NCBI GenBank assembly: GCA_002394305.1
Contig: DGTM01000024.1
Span: 1 to 11,006, forward strand
Reading direction: 5' to 3'
Origin: Prevotellaceae bacterium UBA4336
Lineage (GTDB): Bacteria; Bacteroidota; Bacteroidia; Bacteroidales; Bacteroidaceae
DNA: 11,006 bases
The notes under the pieces are model-generated. The model saw only the letters and a list, made by a program, of their open reading frames with translations, searched no databases and was not told where the DNA came from. Numbering within the stretch: the first letter of the stretch is position 1; every line of letters begins with the position of its first letter. Position numbers and translations under genes: made by a program. Positions 1-6,300 of this stretch are shown one piece after another.

Positions 1-97
1 TGTGCGTAGCATATAACTTCCACGAACCGTTAGGTCGACGAAGTCAACGTAGCGAGTTTACTTCCTTTTTTTACTTCCTCTTTTACTTCCGAAAGTT
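1..97. repeat. Right-hand part of a dispersed MITE-like repeat (copy 1)
   Basis: The first 25 bases are identical to 9676-9700. Positions 51-65 match 9705-9719, and 79-97 match 9720-9738. Compared with that second copy, this one carries an extra stretch at about 26-50 and a 13-base duplication of the pyrimidine-rich TTTACTTCC motif at 66-78. Both copies end at the same base (GAAAGTT) and both sit just upstream of a gene start, 40 nt before udk here. The left part of the element, including any hairpins, would lie outside the window. I see no clear promoter in 1-137. Confidence 0.8.
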
Positions 98-104
98 AAA
101 CAGT

Positions 105-130
105 TAATCGTAAATCGTCAAACCGTAAAT
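105..130. repeat. Degenerate heptad tract before udk
   Basis: The spacer just upstream of the udk start consists of imperfect copies of AATCGTA: units of about 7, 7 and 8 nt, each containing a TCGTAAA- or CCGTAAA-like core. It resembles in style the heptad arrays inside the beta-galactosidase gene but has a different unit. It lies 7 nt before the ATG, so it would form the 5' leader of the mRNA and lacks a purine-rich ribosome binding site. Confidence 0.5.
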
Positions 131-137
131 AGCGAAG

Positions 138-749
138 ATGTACATCATAGGCATAGCCGGCGGCACAGGTTCCGGCAAGACAACAGTTGTGAAGAAGATC
201 CTCGAGACGCTTCCCACCGATCGTGTTGCGCTCATCCCGCAGGACTCTTACTACAACGACACGACGCATCTCACCCCCGAGGAGCGCAAACACATCAACT
301 TCGACCACCCCGATGCCTTCGACTGGAAGCTGCTCACCCAGCAGATACAGGCCCTGCGGCAGGGCAAGAGCATCGAGCAGCCCACCTACAGCTACCTCAT
401 CAGCAACCGACTGCCCGAGACGGTACACGTCGAGCCCTGCGAGGTCATCATCATCGAGGGCATCATGGCGCTCTGGAAGAAACAGCTTCGCGACCTTATG
501 GACCTGAAGATATTCGTCGATGCCGACCCGGACGAGCGCCTTATCCGCGTCATCCAGCGCGACACAGTCGAACGCGGACGCACCACACAAATGGTGCTCG
601 ACCGCTACCTGGATGTCCTCAAGCCGATGCACGAAGAGTTCATCGAGCCCACCAAACGCTATGCCGACCTCATCATCCCGCAAGGCGGCAACAACCAGCA
701 GGCCATCGACATCATGCGCACCTACATTATTCATAGGATAAAGCCTTGA
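138..749 (+). CDS. udk: Uridine kinase
   Basis: This 203-residue protein phosphorylates uridine (and usually cytidine) to the monophosphate using ATP or GTP, in cytosolic pyrimidine salvage. The Walker A loop GGTGSGKTT is at residues 8-16, followed by the DSYY segment (36-39) and the NFDHPDAFDW segment typical of uridine kinases. The hydrophobic strand ending in IIIEGIMAL (about residues 104-112) and the late RDTVERGR stretch also fit the family. Length matches bacterial Udk (about 200-215 residues). The ATG at 138 gives an N-terminus that enters the first beta strand directly, so no extension is needed. The stop overlaps the start of the next gene by 4 nt, which suggests co-transcription and translational coupling. 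The family call is secure; the substrate is taken from family knowledge. Confidence 0.95.
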   Translation: MYIIGIAGGTGSGKTTVVKKILETLPTDRVALIPQDSYYNDTTHLTPEERKHINFDHPDAFDWKLLTQQIQALRQGKSIEQPTYSYLISNRLPETVHVEPCEVIIIEGIMALWKKQLRDLMDLKIFVDADPDERLIRVIQRDTVERGRTTQMVLDRYLDVLKPMHEEFIEPTKRYADLIIPQGGNNQQAIDIMRTYIIHRIKP

Positions 750-1870
750 AGCCCCACCTTCTTCTTCTCCTCCTGCTTGCCGCCTGTACCGCTAAGCAGG
801 AGAAGCTTCCGTCTTCATCCCCCCTTTGGGGGGAAACAGAGGGGGGGCCTTACGACCTGCACGAGATACAGGCCAGCGGCACCATCATCGCAGGAACCCT
901 GAGCGGCCCGGACACCTACTACGAATACCACGGGCGGGGGATGGGGCCGCAGTTCTTGCTTGCCGAAGCCTTTGCGCAGAGCATCGGCGTCATCGTGCAA
1001 ATGGAGATCTCGCCCGACACCACGACATTGCTGCAGAGGCTGGAGGCGGGCGAGATAGACTTCATTGCCCTTGAGATGCCGACGTGGAAGGTCCGCAACG
1101 ACGAATCGCTGCTCAGAGAGGCCATCGCGGAATGGTGGAAGCCCGAGCGCATCAGGCAGATAAAGAGCACGGCCAGCGTCACCACCGTCACCGTCCGACG
1201 CCACATGCGTCCCGTCATGCAGGATGATGCACACGGCATCATCTCGACCTACGACGAGCTCTTCCGTCGGCACAGCGGCACAGCAGGCTGGGACTGGCGG
1301 CTCCTGGCTGCCATGTGCTACCAGGAGTCGGGCTTCGACCCGCAGGCCGTCTCCTCGATGGGTGCGCAGGGCCTCATGCAGCTCATGCCTGCCACAGCCG
1401 AGGCGATGGGCGTGCCCGAGGGACAAGTCTTCGACCCCGAGCAGAACATATCCGCCGCCACGCGTTACATCCGCCGCGTCGGCCAGGCCTTTTCCGGCAT
1501 CAGGGACACACAGGAACGCATCCGCTTCACCCTGGCTGCATACAACGGCGGCACAGGGCACGTGCAAGACGCACAGATACTGACTCGCAAGGCAGGACAC
1601 GACCCACAGCGATGGGACGATGTGGCGCCCTTCATCCTGCATCTCTCCGAGCCTCGTTACTACCGCGACCCCGACGTCCGCCACGGCTACATGCGCGGCA
1701 GCGAGACAGAGGCCTACGTCCGCCACATCATGGAGCGCTGGGCACAGTACCGTGGCAGCGCCCGTTCCTTCGCCGCCGGCAGCACGCCGGCCCCCGCCAA
1801 GAGAAGCCTGCAGGACGGCGAGTACAAGAGCCATGTCAAGCCCCCCGAGGAATGGGTGCCGGAGGAATAA
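746..1870 (+). CDS. MltF-type lytic transglycosylase lipoprotein with shortened solute-binding domain
   Basis: This 374-residue envelope lipoprotein is predicted to cleave peptidoglycan glycan strands, producing 1,6-anhydro ends. A Leu-rich signal runs into LLAAC, with Cys14 as the lipid-anchor site. Residues 22-35 come from a G-tract palindromic repeat. Residues about 44-110 resemble lobe 1 of a family 3 solute-binding domain (TLSGPDTYYEYHGRGMG). The chain then jumps to TWKVRNDESLLREAIAEWW, a segment that normally follows lobe 2. The SLT domain covers about 165-335: WDWRLLAAMCYQES carries the catalytic Glu194, and GLMQLMPATAEAMG and LAAYNGG follow. The start must be TTG at 746, because a TAG at 734-736 closes the frame upstream and no other start precedes the signal peptide. 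TTGA overlaps the udk stop. The protein is shorter than typical MltF (about 450-520). The SLT assignment is firm; loss of lobe 2 is inferred from remembered homologues. Confidence 0.88.
   Translation: MKPHLLLLLLLAACTAKQEKLPSSSPLWGETEGGPYDLHEIQASGTIIAGTLSGPDTYYEYHGRGMGPQFLLAEAFAQSIGVIVQMEISPDTTTLLQRLEAGEIDFIALEMPTWKVRNDESLLREAIAEWWKPERIRQIKSTASVTTVTVRRHMRPVMQDDAHGIISTYDELFRRHSGTAGWDWRLLAAMCYQESGFDPQAVSSMGAQGLMQLMPATAEAMGVPEGQVFDPEQNISAATRYIRRVGQAFSGIRDTQERIRFTLAAYNGGTGHVQDAQILTRKAGHDPQRWDDVAPFILHLSEPRYYRDPDVRHGYMRGSETEAYVRHIMERWAQYRGSARSFAAGSTPAPAKRSLQDGEYKSHVKPPEEWVPEE
818..850 (+). repeat. G-tract palindromic repeat, copy 1, in frame in the transglycosylase
   Basis: A 17-base perfect palindrome around a central T (818-834: T, six C, TTT, six G, A) is followed by AACAGA and a run of seven G. 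It is read as SPLWGETEGG just after the lipobox Cys, in the flexible linker where extra residues are easily tolerated. The same element in the same reading frame occurs at 6999-7027 and 9797-9822, and in reverse at 9509-9534. Confidence 0.75.
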
Positions 1871-1982
1871 TCGGGCAAGGCTTGCACTTGTCGCAACATC
1901 GCTTTTACACATATCGGAATCTATATTTGAGCCTTTACGCTAAAAAACTCGCTCAATCCATCGCACATAAAGAAAAAAAGAG

Positions 1983-1990
1983 TAACTTTG
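1983..1990 (+). promoter_or_regulatory. Bacteroidetes -7 box (TAACTTTG) for the mntA-like gene
   Basis: TAACTTTG fits the Bacteroidetes -7 consensus TAnnTTTG and lies 55 nt before the ATG at 2046. No TTTG box is present at the expected distance upstream (around 1960), so only half the promoter is supported. The 1871-2045 spacer holds nothing else I can name. Confidence 0.5.
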
Positions 1991-2045
1991 TCTCGCGAGG
2001 GATGAACTATTCTATCAGAAGACAAACAATAGACAAGTCGGAAAC

Positions 2046-2339
2046 ATGAAGACAAGAAGCGAATACATCGAACTCATCAAGAGTCATACCGACGAGCTGA
2101 CACGCCGATTCGGCATCACTTCTCTGTCCATCTTCGGCTCCGTCGCCCGCAACGAGCATCGCGAAGGCAGCGATGTGGACATCTATGTCACCATGCCTCC
2201 CAAGTTTTACAATCATGTGGCCGCAGCAATGTACCTGGAGGATTTGCTGGAAAGCAAAGTCGATCTGATACAGGAGCATCAGGGCATCCGTCCCTTCTTC
2301 CGCAAACAAATAGAAACAGATGGCATCCGTATCTTATAG
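2046..2339 (+). CDS. MntA-type minimal nucleotidyltransferase (antitoxin)
   Basis: This 97-residue protein belongs to the minimal nucleotidyltransferase family (Pol-beta superfamily). In HEPN-MNT (type VII) toxin-antitoxin systems such proteins add AMP to the HEPN RNase toxin and silence it. The motif GSVARNEHREGSDVDIYV runs from Gly31, with metal-binding Asp43 and Asp45; the third acidic residue is Asp73 in KVDLI. All catalytic positions are therefore intact and the length is normal. It starts at ATG 2046 behind a TAnnTTTG box. The partner toxin would be expected directly downstream, but only a broken C-terminal piece is present (2340-2519), so this looks like an orphan antitoxin. The family call is strong. 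The role is from family knowledge, and the target may be lost or encoded elsewhere. Confidence 0.9.
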   Translation: MKTRSEYIELIKSHTDELTRRFGITSLSIFGSVARNEHREGSDVDIYVTMPPKFYNHVAAAMYLEDLLESKVDLIQEHQGIRPFFRKQIETDGIRIL

Positions 2340-2519
2340 ACAAATCGGAGTCGTGGAAGGCGAGAAGTCATCGGAATGCGCAACCACATAGCACACGGCT
2401 ACTTTGACATCAATGCAGACCTCGTTTGGGATGTCATCAGGAATGACCTTTCCCCTCTGCTCGATGCAACAGAATACTTCCTCAATCATTTGTACGAGCT
2501 CGTTTCTACAGAAGAATAA
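2340..2519 (+). pseudogene. Broken remnant of a HEPN toxin (HepT/DUF86-like C-terminus)
   Basis: Directly after the mntA-like stop, the same frame is open to TAA at 2517-2519 and reads REVIGMRNHIAHGYFDIN, then LVWDVIRNDLSPLL. This is the characteristic end of HepT-type HEPN proteins, including the R-x4-H signature (RNHIAH). A full HEPN partner has about 110-140 residues; here the N-terminal half with its long helices is missing. Upstream of the REVIG segment a tryptophan-containing stretch (SESWKA, from about 2345) is in another frame, hinting at an indel near 2360-2365 on top of the deletion. The only in-frame ATG is at 2376 (47 residues). I treat it as a decayed gene; a short expressed peptide cannot be excluded. 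Confidence 0.75.
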
Positions 2520-2533
2520 CTCACCATGCCAGG

Positions 2534-2549
2534 AAGGAACTTTTTCCTT
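2534..2549. terminator. Weak convergent hairpin between the HEPN remnant and the lipoprotein gene
   Basis: AAGGAA (2534-2539) and TTCCTT (2544-2549) form a 6-bp stem with a 4-base loop in the 29-bp gap between the convergent ends, touching the lipoprotein stop codon. It lacks a G+C-rich stem and clean U run, so the terminator role is tentative. Confidence 0.25.
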
Positions 2550-2962
2550 TATACTTTATCAAAGAGGTATTTGAACTTCACGCCTGTGCTTGCCGTTCCT
2601 TCCCAAGTCATGCGGTTATCCTTAATGGTAACCTTAACGACGAAGGTATCGCCGCGTTTGTTCCTTGCCGTAATGGTGTTCTCGTTCACCACATAGCTGC
2701 CGGTAGTGCCAAAGCTTGAAGCCGTCGACGTGTATGTACCATTACTATTGATTGTTATCTGAGCGCCGACAAGTAAACCGTCATACGTTTCCCCGTATGA
2801 TGTGTCAGTACTTTCCACACACATCCATGTGCCAACGGCATCAGCGATATTCAACGGTTCTACGTTCTCATCGTCTTTGCTACACGAAGAAAGGCCCAAA
2901 CCCAAGGTGGAGACCAACATGATAGTCATCACACGCAAAAAACTTTTTCTTTTCATAATCAT
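2549..2962 (-). CDS. Small lipocalin-like surface lipoprotein, function unknown
   Basis: This 137-residue protein has a signal peptide with a hydrophobic core (TIMLVSTLGLGL) and a lipobox LSSC, giving lipidated Cys27. The residues after the Cys, SKDDENVE, are acidic and resemble the Bacteroidetes surface-export signal, so display on the outer face of the outer membrane is plausible. The rest is about 100 residues of predicted beta strands: GTWMCVE, then ITINSNGTYTS and a run of alternating hydrophobic strands ending in MTWEGTASTGVKFKYLF. This pattern is common to lipocalin-like domains of Bacteroidales. ATG at 2962 and ATG at 2956 are both possible starts; the second (MKRKSFL) is the more usual signal-peptide form. 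No specific ligand or partner can be read. The gene is divergent from the beta-galactosidase operon and has a long leader. Confidence 0.8.
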   Translation of the reverse strand: MIMKRKSFLRVMTIMLVSTLGLGLSSCSKDDENVEPLNIADAVGTWMCVESTDTSYGETYDGLLVGAQITINSNGTYTSTASSFGTTGSYVVNENTITARNKRGDTFVVKVTIKDNRMTWEGTASTGVKFKYLFDKV

Positions 2963-3048
2963 TTTATTTTATCTGTTTATACGCTTTGTTTCCTTCCACT
3001 ACCTGCGTTAGCTCTATGAGTAAGAGGAAAGCGCAAGTCTTCACCATA

Positions 3049-3163
3049 CGCGCCTCAGGTTTGGAACTACCTACGATACCTTATGGGAAACCTGCGCTTA
3101 TAGCACAAGCCTCTCGAGGTATCGTTTTGCCCGTTCACATCTGAGGTTCCAATTCGAGGCGCG
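3049..3163 (-). ncRNA. Candidate structured leader or small RNA between divergent genes
   Basis: Three paired segments nest in the right order to form a long hairpin. They are CGCGCCTC (3049-3056) with GAGGCGCG (3156-3163), TTGGAAC (3061-3067) with GTTCCAA (3146-3152), and ACGATACCT (3073-3081) with AGGTATCGT (3117-3125). They are separated by a small internal loop (4/3 nt) and a lopsided one (5/20 nt), with a 35-nt apical loop. A Bacteroidetes promoter on the minus strand at 3231-3203 would start RNA near 3196. The element would then be either the structured 5' leader (about 235 nt) of the lipoprotein mRNA or a separate small RNA. The shape recalls long-stem RNAs such as 6S RNA, but I cannot assign a family from sequence alone. 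A further possible helix (AAAGCG 3028-3033 with CGCTTT 2982-2987) lies between it and the coding region. Confidence 0.4.
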
Positions 3164-3202
3164 AAAGAGCAAATAAAATGATGTGCTCCGAAGAACACGA
3201 CG

Positions 3203-3231
3203 CAAAGATACGACTATTTTCCGAAAACAAG
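3203..3231 (-). promoter_or_regulatory. Minus-strand Bacteroidetes promoter toward the lipoprotein gene
   Basis: Read on the minus strand, TATCTTTG (3210-3203) matches the -7 consensus TAnnTTTG. A partial -33 box, CTTG (3231-3228), lies 17 nt upstream, slightly closer than the usual 19-21. Transcription would begin near 3196, leaving a leader of about 235 nt before the lipoprotein ATG. Confidence 0.55.
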
Positions 3232-3251
3232 GAGCATCTTGCCGAGAAAAG

Positions 3252-3282
3252 TTTGAAGTTTGAGGAAAATGTCGTATCTTTG
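3252..3282 (+). promoter_or_regulatory. Promoter of the beta-galactosidase operon
   Basis: TTTG (3252-3255), a 19-nt gap, then TATCTTTG (3275-3282) is a full match to the Bacteroidetes primary sigma promoter (TTTG, 19-21 nt, TAnnTTTG). A start near 3290 leaves a leader of only about 20 nt before ATG 3310, AT-rich and without a Shine-Dalgarno sequence, as is usual in this phylum. The short leader argues for the 3310 start and against longer upstream readings. Confidence 0.75.
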
Positions 3283-3309
3283 CACACAAATAACTATAAT
3301 CTAATCACT

Positions 3310-6300
3310 ATGACCAGAAGAATCCTTGCTGTGCTTTGTACGCTACTTGGCACATGCTCAATGTTCAATGTTCAATGTTCAATGGCTTTCGCCCAGAACT
3401 ATGACCCAAACCAAGGCTACCGCCTCGAGATAGGCGACGGACTGGCCCTCGACAACCAGAACGGCACCATCACCTTCTCGCCCGTCAACAAGAAATCGCA
3501 GACACAGGTGTGGCGCATCCAGAAGAGCGACCGCCAGGGCTACTGGTGCTTCTACAGCCCCAGCACCGAGGTTGCGCTCGACAACGGCAACCACGGCACA
3601 CAGGAAGGCGAAGTGCTGACCTGGGACCTCAACCCCTCGAACCCCAACCAGCAATGGCTCATCAAGGAGACCGGAGCCGAGACCATCACCTTGACCTGCG
3701 CGGCAGGCGGCCTCAAGCTCGGATACAACGACAACTGCCAGCCCGGCGGACACGTCTGGCAGATGAAGGCCACCGACGCAAGCGAATATGTGCAGTGGCG
3801 GCTCGTGAAGACCAACCTCAAAGTGGAGGCACAGAGCTCTGTGGCAAAGTCCGGCAACGACTGGGAGAACGAGGCCGTCTTCGGCATCAACAAAGAGCCC
3901 GGACGTGCCACGATGCTGCTCTACCGGGGTGAAAAGGAGATGAAGAGCGACGAAGCCTACCAGAAGCCCTGGCTCCATCCGAACTCTTCCCTGCGCCTCC
4001 TGCTGAGCGGCCAATGGCAGTTCAACTGGGTGCCCAAGCCCGAGGACCGTCCCATCGACTTCTACAAGACCAGCTTCGACGCTTCCGCCTGGAAGACCAT
4101 CCCCGTGCCCTCCTGCTGGGAGATGCAGGGCTACGGCACTCCCATCTACACCAACGTCACCTATCCCTTCAAGAACCAGCCGCCCTTCATCCGCGGCCAG
4201 GAGGGCTACACCGTGCTCCAGGAGCCTAATGCCGTGGGCAGCTACCGACGCACCGTCAAGGTTCCCGCAGAATGGGACGGCAGGGAAATCTACCTCCACT
4301 TCAACGGCATCTACAGCGCTGCCTACGTCTGGGTAAACGGACAGAAAGTCGGTTACACACAAGGCCCGAACAACGACAGCGAGTTCGACGTGACGCGCTA
4401 CATCAAACCGGGCACGGAGAACCTCGTCTGCGTGGAAGTCTATCGCTGGAGCGACGGCTCGTACCTCGAGGATCAGGACATGTTCCGCATGAGCGGCATA
4501 CATCGCGACGTCTACCTCGAAGCCCGTCAGAAGCTGCATGTGCAGGACGTCCGCCTCCGCTCGATGATTGGCGGCCGCGGCCGTGGTAATGGTCAATGGT
4601 CAATGGTCAATGGTCAATGGAAACCCAGCCGCGCTTTCCTCGGCATCGACATCGCCCTGCAGAACCTCGGCAAAAAGGCCGACGCCCGTATCGACGTGGA
4701 GCTTGTCAATCCCGCCGGTAAGACTGTGCAGACTGCCATCCTGCAAGTCTCAGACATAGAGAAGGGCATCAGGCACGGCGAATTCACGCTCGAAGTGCAG
4801 AACCCCGAGCTGTGGACTGCCGAGACGCCCAACCTCTACACCGTCAACATCAGCGTCGGAGGCGACGTCTACACACAGAAGTACGGCTTCCGCAAGATAG
4901 AGAACCGCGACGGCAGGGTCTTCATCAACGGCAGGCGCGTCATGTTCAAGGGCGCCGACCGCCACGACACGCACCCCGTCTACGGCAAGGCCGTGCCCGT
5001 GGAGAGCATGATAGAGGACATCCTCCTCATGAAGCGCTACAACCTCAACACCGTCCGCACGAGCCACTACCCCAACGACCCGCGCATGTACGCCCTGTAC
5101 GACTACTATGGCCTCTACATCATGGACGAGGCCGACGTGGAGTGCCACGGCAACCACAGCCTGTCGAAGAACCCGAAGTGGGAGGCTCAGTACGTCGACC
5201 GGCAACAGCGCATGGTGCTGCGCGACCGCAACCATCCCTGCGTCATCTTCTGGAGTATGGGCAACGAGTGCGGCGGCGGCAGTAACTTCGTAGCAGCCAA
5301 GAAAGCCATCCAGGAGCTCGACGACCGCCTCATCCACTACGAAGGCATGAACGAAGTGGCCGACATGGACAGCCGCATGTACCCCAACCTGCCCAACATG
5401 ATCAGCCTCGACCGCGACGAGAAGCTGCAGGGCCGTCCCTTCTACCTCTGCGAGTACGCCCATGCCATGGGCAACGCCATCGGCAACCTGCAGGAGTACT
5501 GGGACTACATCGAGTTCGAGAGCCAGCGCATGATAGGCGGCTGCATCTGGGACTGGGTGGACCAGAGCCTCTGCAAGTGGGGCGAGCCCAAGACCAACAT
5601 GTACTACGGCGGCGGCTTCGGCGACTATCCCAACGACAACGACTTCTGCTGCAACGGCATCATCACAGCCGACCGCCACGTCACACCCAAGCTGCTCGAG
5701 GTGAAGAAGGTCTATCAGTACGTCGACTTCAAGCTGACCGGCGACAAGAAGATACGCATCCGCAACCGCTACTGCTTCACGCCCCTCAGCCAGTTCACCT
5801 TCCACTACAGCCTGCTGCGCGACGGCCGCATGATAAAGAGCGGCACAGCCTCGCTGCCCGAAGTGCTGCCCGGCGACAGCTGCTTCATCGACCTGCCCTG
5901 CGAAATGCCGACAGGCGAGGGCCTCTATCACCTGAACGTCTCTCTCCGGCTCAAGGAGGCAACCCGCTGGGCAGAAGCCGGACACGAGGTGGCCTGCGAG
6001 CAGCTCCTGCTCCGCGACGGCAAGCCCACGCTCATGGCGGCTGCCAAAGCAAATGGAGCACTCCAGGTTGAGGAGAAGAATCAGCAGATACGCGTCACGT
6101 CAGAGGGTTTTGCCTTTGCCGTCAGCACACAGACAGGCGCCGTGACCGAACTGTCGTACGACAGCAAACCCATCATCGTTTCTGGCGACAAGGTGCCCTT
6201 CGGCAACCTGACCTTCAACGGCTTCCGCAGTATCAGCAACGACCGTCGCAACAATTTCCGCAGCGACTTCTCGGCTCCCAAGACGACACTCGAGCAGAAG

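Noticed and set aside
3049..3163. tRNA gene (acceptor-like 5'/3' pairing and a GGTTCCAATTC stretch resembling a T-arm)
   Set aside because: 115 nt is too long, and no D-arm or anticodon arm can be placed.
3049..3163. Integron attC site
   Set aside because: The imperfect inverted repeat has the right size, but the required GTTRRRY and RYYYAAC boxes are absent at the ends and there is no integrase or cassette array.
3223..3263. Invertible promoter segment as a firm call
   Set aside because: The inverted repeats coincide with the -7 consensus itself and no site-specific recombinase is nearby; kept only as one possibility among the findings.
3178..3309. Upstream extension of the beta-galactosidase by 44 residues
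   Set aside because: It would begin before the promoter at 3252-3282, lacks protein-like composition and would bury the signal peptide.
4585..4620. CRISPR array
   Set aside because: Units are 7 bp with no spacers, inside a gene.
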